Below the pieces are notes generated by a model. It did not search any database and was not told the origin of the DNA. It saw only the letters and a program-made list of their open reading frames with translations. This document shows, in pieces, positions 17,282 through 24,675 of a DNA stretch of 64,000 nt. Within the stretch, counting starts at the first letter, position 1, and the number at the start of each line of letters is the position of its first letter. The position numbers and the translations under genes were made by a program. The DNA comes from Salinilacihabitans rarus (lineage in GTDB: Archaea > Halobacteriota > Halobacteria > Halobacteriales > Natrialbaceae). Location of the stretch: the NCBI RefSeq assembly GCF_024296665.1, contig NZ_CP100762.1:2356001-2420000 (forward strand). Direction: 5' to 3'.

Positions 17282-18241
17282 TCACTCGTCCGAGGCGAAC
17301 CACTTCTCGGTGATCTCGTCGTACTCGCCGGACTCCTCGACGGCCGCGATCCCTTCGCTGAGCGCCGACTGGAGGTCCCCGTCGTCCTGACGGACGCCGA
17401 AGCCGTACTCCTCGCCGGTCTCGAAGGTAAACGCCACCTCGACGTCGCGGTTCGACTCGAACGTCTGGCCGACCGGCTGGTCGAGGATCACCGCGTCGAT
17501 CAGCCCGCGTTCGAGGTCCTCGACGGCGAGGACGTAGTTGTCGTAGGAGGTGTAGTCGCCCTCCCCGATCACGCCCTCGTCGATCAGGTCGTTCTGGACG
17601 ACCTCCTCGCCGGTCGTCCCCGACTGGGCGCCGACCGTCCGCCCGTCGAGGTCCTCGAGGCTCCCGGGCTGGAAGTCCCCGCCCTCCGCGACGAGCACCG
17701 ACTGGTCGGCGCTGTAGTACGGGTCTGAGAAGGCGATCTGCTCCTGGCGCTCCTCGGTGATCGTCATCGCCGCGGCGATGACGTCGATGTTGCCGCTCTG
17801 GAGCGCCTGAATCAGCGTGTCGAAGTCGAACTCCTGCCACTCGGTCAGTTCGTAGTCGGTCTCCTCGACGACGGCCTCGAGCAGGTCGACGTCGAAGCCG
17901 ACCAGGTCGCCGTCCTCGGTCATCTCGAACGGCGGGAAGCCGGGGGCCGTCCCCGCGACGATCTGCATGTCGTCGCCGCCGTCGCCGCCGTCTTCGCCGT
18001 CGGTCTCGTTGCCGTCGGTCTCGTTGCCGTCGGTCTCGTTGCCGTCTTCGCTGTCGGTCTCGTTGCCGTCGGTCTCGTTGCCGTCTTCGCTGTCGGTCTC
18101 GTTGCCGTCGCCGCCGTCTTCGCCGTCGCCGCCGTCGCCGGTGTCCTCGAGACAGCCGGCGAGGCCGATCGCGGTGACGCCAGTCACACCGGTCAGTTGC
18201 AGGTACCGACGCCGATCGAGCGTCCGGTTATCGTTGGCCAT
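17282..18241 (-). CDS. Amino-acid ABC transporter substrate-binding lipoprotein
   Basis: 319-aa periplasmic-type binding protein (SBP family 3). The leader has a twin-arginine motif (DRRRYLQL) and a lipobox LAGC with Cys30, so it is exported by Tat and lipid anchored. The ligand-binding domain begins at about residue 92 (IVAGTAPGFPPFEM) and includes GFDVDLLEAV, IDVIAAAMTITEERQEQIAFSDPYY and DAVILDQPV, all typical. Between anchor and domain is a 60-residue Gly/Asp/Glu linker containing six Asn-Glu-Thr triplets, each a potential N-glycosylation sequon. First gene of a four-gene importer operon. Confidence 0.95.
   Translation of the reverse strand: MANDNRTLDRRRYLQLTGVTGVTAIGLAGCLEDTGDGGDGEDGGDGNETDSEDGNETDGNETDSEDGNETDGNETDGNETDGEDGGDGGDDMQIVAGTAPGFPPFEMTEDGDLVGFDVDLLEAVVEETDYELTEWQEFDFDTLIQALQSGNIDVIAAAMTITEERQEQIAFSDPYYSADQSVLVAEGGDFQPGSLEDLDGRTVGAQSGTTGEEVVQNDLIDEGVIGEGDYTSYDNYVLAVEDLERGLIDAVILDQPVGQTFESNRDVEVAFTFETGEEYGFGVRQDDGDLQSALSEGIAAVEESGEYDEITEKWFASDE
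17996..18110. repeat. 15-bp minisatellite in the lipoprotein linker
   Basis: Tandem, partly interrupted copies of a 15-bp unit (GTCTCGTTGCCGTCG read on the plus strand) encode the Asn-Glu-Thr-Asp-Gly repeats of the substrate-binding protein. Copy number probably varies by slippage. Confidence 0.8.
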
Positions 18242-18377
18242 AGTAGCTATTCGGACGAATACTCTTCGACCTTAATATCCTTTCGTCGGAGTCCGCCGTC
18301 CAAGCGCAATATTGGCCTCTACCGGGGCGACGTCGAGGTCGGCACACACTTGTACCCCCACCAGTAAGCAGGGGTCG

Positions 18378-19565
18378 ATGGTCGAGATCGCGACGGTCGC
18401 GACGTTCGGCGTTGCCGCGGTCGCAAGCCTCTTTATGGCGTGGTCGATCGGTGCCGGATCGAGCGGGTCGACGCCGTTCGCTCCCGCCGTCGGTGCGAAC
18501 GCGATCTCGGTGATGCGAGCGGGCTTTTTCGTCGGGTTGCTCGGGTTCTCCGGGGCGGTGTTGCAGGGGGCGAACGTCTCCGAGGCGGTCGGCCGCGAAC
18601 TGGTCCGGAACGTGAGCCTCTCGCCGGTGGCCGCGACGATCGCGCTGACGATCGCCGCCGTACTCGTCGCGACCGGCGTCTTCGCGGGCTACCCGATCGC
18701 GACGGCGTTCACCGTGACCGGCGCGGTCATCGGCGTCGGCTTCGCCATGGGGGGCGACCCGGCGTGGGCGAAGTATCAGGAGATCGCCGCCCTCTGGATC
18801 GCGACGCCGTTCGTCGGCGGCGGCATCGCCTACCTCATCGCCCGCGGCCTGCGCGACGAACCGGTCCCCGAGTCGTACGTCGTCGTCCTCCTCGCGGCCC
18901 TCGTCGGGGTGTTGTTCGCCAACATCGAGTTCGCCGCCCTCGGGCCGGCCGGCGAGGGAGCCTCGATCGCGGTCGCCGCGACCGACTACCTCCCGCTCTC
19001 GCGGGCGGCCGCCGTCGCGCTCGCGACCGCCGCCGTCGCGCTGGCGTGGGCGATCCCCGTCGGGATCGCGATGCGGAACGATCCCGAGCGCGCCCAGCGG
19101 CGGTTCCTGCTGGCGATGGGCGCGCTGGTCGCGTTCTCCGCCGGCGGCAGTCAGGTCGGCCTCGCGATCGGCCCCCTGCTGCCGCTGTCGGACGACGTCG
19201 GCCTCCCGCTGGTCGCCCTGCTGGTCGGCGGCGGCGTCGGCCTCCTGCTGGGGTCGTGGACCGGTGCCCCGCGGATGATCAAGGCCGTCTCGCAGGACTA
19301 CTCCTCGCTCGGCCCCCGGCGGTCGATCGCCGCGCTCATCCCCTCGTTCGCCATCGCCCAGATGGCCGTCCTCTTTGGCATCCCCGTCTCGTTCAACGAG
19401 ATCATCGTCAGCGCGATCATCGGCAGCGGCTACGCCGCGACGGGCGCCGGCGGCGGCGTCAGCGGCCGAAAGATGGGTTACACCGTGCTGGCGTGGGTGC
19501 TCTCGCTGGCGGGGTCGGTCGTCGTCTCCTACCTCGGCTACGTGGCCGTCACGTGGCTGCTGTGA
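18378..19565 (+). CDS. PiT family inorganic phosphate transporter
   Basis: 395-aa membrane carrier importing phosphate (or metal phosphate) with a cation. The two inverted-repeat family motifs are visible: APAVGANAISVMRAGFFVGL near the N-terminus and VSAIIGSGYAATGAGGGVSGRKMG near the C-terminus, with about ten hydrophobic helices between. The start at 18378 is preferred to a frame from 18312, whose extra 22 residues are polar and non-conserved. It shares its direction with the following membrane-protein gene 41 bp downstream. Confidence 0.92.
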   Translation: MVEIATVATFGVAAVASLFMAWSIGAGSSGSTPFAPAVGANAISVMRAGFFVGLLGFSGAVLQGANVSEAVGRELVRNVSLSPVAATIALTIAAVLVATGVFAGYPIATAFTVTGAVIGVGFAMGGDPAWAKYQEIAALWIATPFVGGGIAYLIARGLRDEPVPESYVVVLLAALVGVLFANIEFAALGPAGEGASIAVAATDYLPLSRAAAVALATAAVALAWAIPVGIAMRNDPERAQRRFLLAMGALVAFSAGGSQVGLAIGPLLPLSDDVGLPLVALLVGGGVGLLLGSWTGAPRMIKAVSQDYSSLGPRRSIAALIPSFAIAQMAVLFGIPVSFNEIIVSAIIGSGYAATGAGGGVSGRKMGYTVLAWVLSLAGSVVVSYLGYVAVTWLL

Positions 19566-19578
19566 GAGACCGAACGCG

Positions 19579-19584
19579 CTTTAC
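19579..19584 (+). promoter_or_regulatory. TATA-like element for the 229-aa membrane protein gene
   Basis: CTTTAC about 23-28 bp before the ATG at 19607. Confidence 0.35.
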
Positions 19585-19606
19585 CGCGGCGGCGGCGAAC
19601 ACGACC

Positions 19607-20296
19607 ATGGACGCCATGGACGAGCGAACGGTACAGTGGCGACGGGACGCCTCCACCTCGACGACCGTCCGATTCCTGTGGGCGTTCGGCGTCGGGACGT
19701 TCCTCGCCACCCTCGCGATCATCGTCTTCTGGCGACTCTACGACCTGACCGGCCAGATCGGCGGCCAGTCGATCGTCGTCGCCGCCTTCGCCGCGCTCGC
19801 GGCGACGGTCCTCGGCGCCGCCGTCGCCGACCGGACCGGACGCGGTTTCCCGATCCCGCTCCCGGGCGACTCGGGGCCGGGCGCCGAGCGCGCGATCGAC
19901 GCCGCCCTCGCGGCCGTCGCGGTGGCCGCGACCATGGGGGTGCTGATGGGCGTCGGCCGGATCGTCTCGCAGCGCGAACTGCTCGAAGTCGGCGCCGGCC
20001 CGTTCACCCTGCTGGTCGCGCTCATGATCCCGCTCGCGCTGCTCGCGCTGCTGCTCGCGTCGTTCCTGCGGTCGGTCGGCACCCTCGACCGCGAGGAGGG
20101 GGTGCTCCACCTCCACGACCCCGACGAGAGCGTTCCCCTGGAGCACGTCGAGGACGTCTCGGTGAACCCGGTCGGCGACCTCGCGCTCGTACACCTCGAG
20201 TACGCCACGCCCGGCGGCCAGTACGTCCCGGGGCCGCGGTGGCTCGCGCTCCCGCCGGCGGTCGCCGGCGAGGTGCGCGCGGTCGTCGAGGGCTGA
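19607..20296 (+). CDS. Four-helix membrane protein with C-terminal PH-like domain
   Basis: 229 aa. Hydrophobic helices are at roughly residues 22-46, 50-75, 93-113 and 128-152, followed by a soluble C-terminal domain (EEGVLHLHDPDESVPLEHVEDVSVNPVGDLALVHLEY) of short strands that resembles bacterial PH-like membrane domains. Function is unknown. A second ATG three codons in (19616) is possible. Its stop codon abuts the stop of the convergent CNNM gene. Confidence 0.75.
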   Translation: MDAMDERTVQWRRDASTSTTVRFLWAFGVGTFLATLAIIVFWRLYDLTGQIGGQSIVVAAFAALAATVLGAAVADRTGRGFPIPLPGDSGPGAERAIDAALAAVAVAATMGVLMGVGRIVSQRELLEVGAGPFTLLVALMIPLALLALLLASFLRSVGTLDREEGVLHLHDPDESVPLEHVEDVSVNPVGDLALVHLEYATPGGQYVPGPRWLALPPAVAGEVRAVVEG

Positions 20297-21667
20297 CTAC
20301 TCCTCGCCGACGTCCTCGCCGTTCTCGACGTCGAGTTCGGCCTCCTGAAGTTTCGTCAAGCGCGCGCGCATGATCCGGGTGTTCTCGACCTCCTCGACGG
20401 TGATGCGGACGCCGTCGTAGGTGATCTCCTCGCCCTCCTCGACGAGGCGGCCCGCGCGGTTGAAGATGAAGCCGGCGATGGTCTCGAACTCCTCGCCCTC
20501 CGGGAGGTCGATCTCCAGGGCCTCGTTGACGTCCTCGATGTTGACCTCGCCGCGGACGAGGACGGTGCGCTCGTCGATCTCCTCGACCGGCTGTTCCTCC
20601 CCGCCTTCGAGGATCTCGCCGACGATCTCCTCGACCATGTCCTCCATCGTCACCAGCCCCTCGGTGGTGCCGAACTCGTCGATGACGATCGCCATGTGCA
20701 TCCGGTTTTCCCGCATCTCCGAGAGCAGTTCGTCGACGTTCTTCGACTCGGGGACGTGCAGCGTCGGGTGGATGAGGTCGTCGAGTTCGAGTTCCTCGGT
20801 CTCGCCGTAGTTGAGGTCGCGCACGAGGTCGCGGATGTGGACGACCCCGAGGACGTTGTCGAGGCTGCCCTCGTAGACGGGGATGCGGGCGTGGCCGCTC
20901 TGGATGCAGGTCTCGATGGCCTCGTCGATGTTCGCGTTCTTCGGGACGGCGGTCATGTCCAGCCGCGGCGTCATCACCTCCTTGACGATCGTGTTGTTAA
21001 AGCGGAAGATGCGCTGGAGCATCTCGTGTTCCTCTTCCTCCAGGACCCCCTCGCGCTCGCCCGATTCGATCATCTCCTGGATCTCGTCGCGGGTGACGTA
21101 CGGCGACTCGATGGCCCCGGTCGATCCCGTGAGTCTGTTGACCTGCCGGGTGAGGTAGTCGAAGAGGATGATCAGCGGGAACAGCAGGTACTCCGTCGCC
21201 TTCAGCGGCCTGGAGATCCGGATCGCCCACGCCTCGGTGTTCTCGACCGCGTACGATTTGGGGACGCTCTCCCCGAACAGCAACACGAGCGCGGTGATCC
21301 CGAACGTCGCCAGCAGGACGCCGACCAGACCGCCGAAGTGGATCGAGAGGATCGCCGTCGCGATCGAGGACATCGCGATGTTGACGATGTTGTTTCCGAC
21401 GAGGATCGTCACGAGCAGCCGGTGTGGGTCGTCCTTGAGATCCCTGACCAGCGACGCACCCTCGATCCCGTCCTCGACCATCCCCTCGAGGCGGTGTTTC
21501 GGGAGGTTGAACATCGCGATCTCCGACGAGGAGAAGAACCCGGAGAGCCCGATGAGGATCGCCACCGCGACCACGCCGATCGTTGTCACCGTCGAGTCGG
21601 CGAGTTCGGTCCCCACGAGGGGGATCTTGTAGGCCGGCACGACCTCGAAGAGCGGAGACGTCGCCAT
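20297..21667 (-). CDS. CNNM/HlyC-CorC family protein with CBS pair
   Basis: 456-aa membrane protein of the hemolysin-C/CNNM family, linked to magnesium or cobalt transport in studied members. The DUF21 membrane domain (about residues 20-190) has SGFFSSSEIAMFNLPKHRL and LLVTILVGNNIVNIAMSSIAT. A CBS pair follows (VMTPRLDMTAVPKNANIDEAIE and HMAIVIDEFGTTEGLVTMEDMVEEIVGEI), and the CorC/HlyC C-terminal domain is FETIAGFIFNRAGRLVEEGE. Start ATG 21667 is preferred over the longer frame to 21772, which has no hydrophobic or conserved residues. Confidence 0.93.
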   Translation of the reverse strand: MATSPLFEVVPAYKIPLVGTELADSTVTTIGVVAVAILIGLSGFFSSSEIAMFNLPKHRLEGMVEDGIEGASLVRDLKDDPHRLLVTILVGNNIVNIAMSSIATAILSIHFGGLVGVLLATFGITALVLLFGESVPKSYAVENTEAWAIRISRPLKATEYLLFPLIILFDYLTRQVNRLTGSTGAIESPYVTRDEIQEMIESGEREGVLEEEEHEMLQRIFRFNNTIVKEVMTPRLDMTAVPKNANIDEAIETCIQSGHARIPVYEGSLDNVLGVVHIRDLVRDLNYGETEELELDDLIHPTLHVPESKNVDELLSEMRENRMHMAIVIDEFGTTEGLVTMEDMVEEIVGEILEGGEEQPVEEIDERTVLVRGEVNIEDVNEALEIDLPEGEEFETIAGFIFNRAGRLVEEGEEITYDGVRITVEEVENTRIMRARLTKLQEAELDVENGEDVGEE

Positions 21668-21783
21668 TGACTGCCTGAGGTTTGTACGCTGACCGATTAA
21701 CTGTTGTGAACGCCGACCGTCGACCGGCCCCCGCGCTGCCGACAACAATACCCTTTCGGGGGACGCCCCCATAGGCGCCGTAC

Positions 21784-22053
21784 ATGGGAGAGACGGACCC
21801 CCAGATCACGTTCTACCGGTTGCAGGCGTGCCCGTTCTGCGAGCGCGTCGCGCGCCGCCTCCGGGAGTACGACCTCGCGTACCGCTCGCGGTTCGTCGAA
21901 CCGCACCACTCGCGCCGGGACGTCGTCAAGCGCGTCGCCGGCGTCCGCACGGTGCCCGTCATCGTCGACGAGCGAACCGGCGTCACGATGGCCGAGAGCG
22001 CGAACATCGTCGACTACCTCGACGCGACCTACGGCGACGGAGGTGTGGCCTGA
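21784..22053 (+). CDS. Glutaredoxin-like / GST N-terminal domain protein
   Basis: 89-aa thioredoxin-fold protein with a CPFC redox site at residues 16-19 and the cis-proline loop VRTVPVIVDERTGVTMAESANIVDYL. It should reduce disulfides; haloarchaea use gamma-glutamylcysteine rather than glutathione, so that is the likely partner thiol. Its stop overlaps the start of the next gene (TGATG), coupling it to the redoxin-fold protein. Confidence 0.93.
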   Translation: MGETDPQITFYRLQACPFCERVARRLREYDLAYRSRFVEPHHSRRDVVKRVAGVRTVPVIVDERTGVTMAESANIVDYLDATYGDGGVA

Positions 22054-22562
22054 TGCCCGAGTTCGACGTCGTCGACCTCGGCCCGGCCGACGCCCCCGAA
22101 CCGGGCGCGGAGGCCCCCGACTTCACCCGGCCGCTCGTGACCGACGAGTTCTGGGAGGACCGCTCGCTCGCGGCCCTGACCGACGACGGCCGGACGATCC
22201 TCGTCTTCACCCCGATGATCGGGTCGTTCGTCGGCAAGTACGTCTGGGACGAACTCGTCGAGCGCGGCTGGGACGACCGCGACGCGACCGTCGTCGGCGT
22301 CACCGCCTCGACGCCGTACGCCGTCTCGCAGTTCCTCGACGAGAACGAGTACCCCGTGGCCATCTTCGCCGACCCCGCAAACGGCGTCGCCGACGCCTAC
22401 GGCATCGCCCACGACCTCGACGGGATGGCCGGCGTCGCAGAACCCCGCCTCGCGTTCGTCGCCGTCGACGAGGAGCGCACCGTCGAGGACGTCTGGGTCG
22501 CCACCGAGTGGCCCGAGTTCCCCGACTACGACGACATGGAGGAGCGTCTCGGACTCGCGTAA
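22053..22562 (+). CDS. Redoxin (peroxiredoxin-fold) protein lacking cysteine
   Basis: 169 aa with the AhpC/TSA fold order: GAEAPDFTRPLV, then the strand TILVFTPMIGSFVGKYVWDEL, VVGVTASTPYAVSQFLDENEYPVAIFADPANGVADAYGI and a C-terminal strand. In active peroxiredoxins the second segment carries the peroxidatic Cys in a Thr-Pro-x-Cys context; here it reads TPMIGSFVG. The whole protein has no cysteine, so it cannot act as a classical thiol peroxidase. Coupling to the CPFC glutaredoxin suggests that the pair works as a unit, perhaps as chaperone or sensor. Confidence 0.85.
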   Translation: MPEFDVVDLGPADAPEPGAEAPDFTRPLVTDEFWEDRSLAALTDDGRTILVFTPMIGSFVGKYVWDELVERGWDDRDATVVGVTASTPYAVSQFLDENEYPVAIFADPANGVADAYGIAHDLDGMAGVAEPRLAFVAVDEERTVEDVWVATEWPEFPDYDDMEERLGLA

Positions 22563-22579
22563 CCGGCGGAGACGGTACG

Positions 22580-22584
22580 TTTTT
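22580..22584 (+). terminator. T-run after the redoxin gene
   Basis: Five T residues 18 bp after the stop codon, a plausible archaeal oligo-T terminator. Confidence 0.3.
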
Positions 22585-22610
22585 GCCCGCGACACGCCCA
22601 TACGCGAGAC

Positions 22611-23198
22611 ATGAGCGACCTCGAACGCGCGGCCGCGGCGATCCGCGAGGGGGCACTGGTCGTCTACCCGACCGAGACCGTCTACGGCCTCGGCGCGGAC
22701 GCGCTCGATCCCGACGCCGTCGAGCGGGTCTTCGAGGCGAAGGGGCGGGACCGGTCGAACCCGGTCTCGCTCGCCGCCCCCTCGGTACCGGCGGCGCTCG
22801 AGCACGTCCGCGCGAGCGACCGCGAGCGGCGGTTCATGGCGACGTTCCTCCCCGGGCCCGTCACCGTCCTCTGTCGTCGGCGCGAGGACGTCCCCGACGT
22901 CCTCACGGCGGGCCGGGACCGCGTCGGCGTCCGCGTCCCCGACCACGAGGCGGCGCTGGCGCTCTGCGAGCGGGCCGACCGGCCGATCACGGCGACCAGC
23001 GCGAACGTCAGCGGCAGGCCGAGCGTCCGACGCCCCGACGACCTCGACCCCGAGGTCCGCGAGGCCAGCGCGGTCGTCCTCGACGGGGGCGAGACCGCGG
23101 GCACCGAGAGCACCGTCGTCGACGTCTCCGAGGGGACGATCCACCGCCGGGGCGCACAGGCCGGCGAGATCGAACGCTGGCTCGAACGCGAGGGGTGA
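22611..23198 (+). CDS. L-threonylcarbamoyladenylate synthase (Sua5/YrdC/YwlC)
   Basis: Makes threonylcarbamoyl-AMP for the universal t6A37 modification of ANN-decoding tRNAs. 195 aa, consisting of the YrdC domain only (no Sua5 C-terminal domain). Motifs: VVYPTETVYGLGADA at 18-32, KGRDRSNPVSL (ATP/threonine site), FLPGPVTVLCRR, and the ITATSANVSGRPS loop. It is convergent with the Cas4-like gene, with a 2-bp gap. Confidence 0.95.
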   Translation: MSDLERAAAAIREGALVVYPTETVYGLGADALDPDAVERVFEAKGRDRSNPVSLAAPSVPAALEHVRASDRERRFMATFLPGPVTVLCRRREDVPDVLTAGRDRVGVRVPDHEAALALCERADRPITATSANVSGRPSVRRPDDLDPEVREASAVVLDGGETAGTESTVVDVSEGTIHRRGAQAGEIERWLEREG

Positions 23199-23200
23199 GG

Positions 23201-23875
23201 TCAGTCGAACCCGAGCAGCGAGCGCAGCGTCCGGGTGCGGACGCCACACTCGGTGGCGTACTCGCAGGCCTCGCACTTCGAGCGGTTCGTCGTCCGCGGG
23301 GGCGGGCCGTCGAGTTCCCGGACGGTCCGCAGCGCGCGGCGGTACCGCGCCTTGCGCCGGGTCGTCAGGTCGACCCGTCGGATCGCGCCGTAGGCCGGGT
23401 ACTCGACCCACGCGCCCTCGACCGGCGTCTCGCGCTCCCACGCGAGGGCCTTCGCCGCCGCGACGGCGACGACGGACTGGGGCTCCCAGACGCCGCGCTC
23501 CGGGGGCCGACCGGCGGAGACGACCGACGGTTCGAGCGGGTCGGCGAGCACCTTGTGGACGATGCCGCGGCAGTGACGGCCGGTCGCGAGGACGCCGCTG
23601 GCGGCCGGATCGCGGATGGCGTCCCAGCGGCCGGCACGCCGGAGGCGCTCGCGGGTGCGCGCGAGGGCCGCGCGGTAGGCGGCGGGGTCGAGCGCGACCG
23701 GTTCGGCGGCGAGGGCGTCGTCGTCGGCCGCGAGGAGGTCCTCGTACCGGTCCGCGAGCGCGCGCGTTCGCTCCACGGCGGGCGGGGGCTCCCGGTCGTC
23801 GTCGCGGCGGACGTAGTAGCACTTCCGCGGGCAGTAGGCGGCCGTCCGGAGGTCGCTGAAGCGAACGCGAGACAC
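23201..23875 (-). CDS. Orphan Cas4/Dna2-like iron-sulfur nuclease
   Basis: 224-aa PD-(D/E)XK-type protein resembling Cas4/DUF83. One cysteine-containing motif is near the N-terminus (TAAYCPRKCYY, Cys15 and Cys19), and a C-terminal Cys-x2-Cys-x5-Cys (CEACEYATEC) completes a 4Fe-4S site as in Cas4. Between them lie RGIVHKVLADP, GVWEPQSVVAVAAAKALAWE and GAWVEYPAYGAIRRVD, in the positions of nuclease motifs. No cas1, cas2 or repeat array is in the window, so it is probably a stand-alone repair exonuclease. GTG start at 23875 with an AT-rich TATA-like TTTTTATTC about 25-30 bp upstream. Confidence 0.8.
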   Translation of the reverse strand: MSRVRFSDLRTAAYCPRKCYYVRRDDDREPPPAVERTRALADRYEDLLAADDDALAAEPVALDPAAYRAALARTRERLRRAGRWDAIRDPAASGVLATGRHCRGIVHKVLADPLEPSVVSAGRPPERGVWEPQSVVAVAAAKALAWERETPVEGAWVEYPAYGAIRRVDLTTRRKARYRRALRTVRELDGPPPRTTNRSKCEACEYATECGVRTRTLRSLLGFD

Positions 23876-23907
23876 GGCCCCTCTGGCCGCGGCTTCGAAT
23901 AAAAAGG

Positions 23908-24498
23908 TTAGAACGAGACGTCGGTCTCCATCCCCTCGGTGGCGTCCTCCAGCCCGTCCTCGCGGACGTCGGTCGCCATCCGCGAGGCGAGTTCGGAGTC
24001 GCCGAGGATGCTGTCGAACTCGTCGCGGTAGCGGTCGTTGGCCGCCCGCGACTCGTCTTTCGCCGCGGCGACCCGCCGGTAGCGCCGGATCTGCGCCTCG
24101 GAGACGTCGTACTCCGCCGCGAGCGTCGCGTCGTCCTCGTCGCGGGCGCGGATGGCGACGAGGTCGACCTCGTCGGCGTCGGCCTCGCTCACGAGGTGCA
24201 GCGCCATCCGCGCCTCGAAGACGTCCGCCTCGTCGACGCCGAGGTCGGCGGCCAGTTCCGCGTCGGTGCGGTCGTCGTAGAACCCCTTCGCGACGGCGAT
24301 CAACTCCCCGTCCGACAGCGGCGTCTCGAAGCCGTATCGCTCGCGCATCCGCGCGACCACGCGTTCGAGACGTTCCTCGACGGTCCGCTCGTCCTTCTCG
24401 AGGGAACCGCGCGTGTCCTCCTGTGATTCGGTGACCGTCTCCTCTCCGTCGGTCACGCTGGTGAAGATGTCGCGAAGCTCCTGCGTTTTTTCGTCCAT
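23908..24498 (-). CDS. Cmi4-type protein (annotated elsewhere as conditioned medium-induced protein 4)
   Basis: 196-aa acidic soluble protein. The N-terminus MDEKTQELRDIFTSVTDGEETVTESQEDTRGSL and the repeated helix-turn-helix-like segments match the haloarchaeal family named after induction by conditioned medium. Those segments are LSDGELIAVAKGFYDDRTDAELAADLGV and DDATLAAEYDVSEAQIRRYRRV. Two tandem HTH-like units suggest DNA binding or a density-dependent regulator, but that is inference. A TATA element on the minus strand at 24523-24529 gives a leaderless message; an A-run at 23901 (T-run on the coding strand) may terminate it. Confidence 0.85.
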   Translation of the reverse strand: MDEKTQELRDIFTSVTDGEETVTESQEDTRGSLEKDERTVEERLERVVARMRERYGFETPLSDGELIAVAKGFYDDRTDAELAADLGVDEADVFEARMALHLVSEADADEVDLVAIRARDEDDATLAAEYDVSEAQIRRYRRVAAAKDESRAANDRYRDEFDSILGDSELASRMATDVREDGLEDATEGMETDVSF

Positions 24499-24522
24499 GG
24501 ATGGACACTGGCGATGGGCGAC

Positions 24523-24529
24523 TATTTAA
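24523..24529 (-). promoter_or_regulatory. TATA box for the Cmi4-type gene
   Basis: TTAAATA on the minus strand, 25-31 bp before the ATG at 24498. Confidence 0.5.
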
Positions 24530-24645
24530 CCCTGTTGCCAGATAGCGTCGGGTGGAACCGGGCGGAATCGGCGCGCGTAAACTCACAACCGAACGAAGAT
24601 TCTCGAAAGACGGCACCGGGATCGGTCTGGCGGAGCGTGACAAGA

Positions 24646-24651
24646 GTTAAG
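24646..24651 (+). promoter_or_regulatory. TATA-like element for the HdrD/EtfD-like gene
   Basis: GTTAAG 25-30 bp before the ATG at 24676. Confidence 0.45.
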
Positions 24652-24675
24652 TGACCCGTCGACCGGTGATAGAAC

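Noticed and set aside
23201-23875. Part of a CRISPR-Cas locus
   Set aside because: No repeat array, cas1 or cas2 in 64 kb; only the Cas4-like gene is present.
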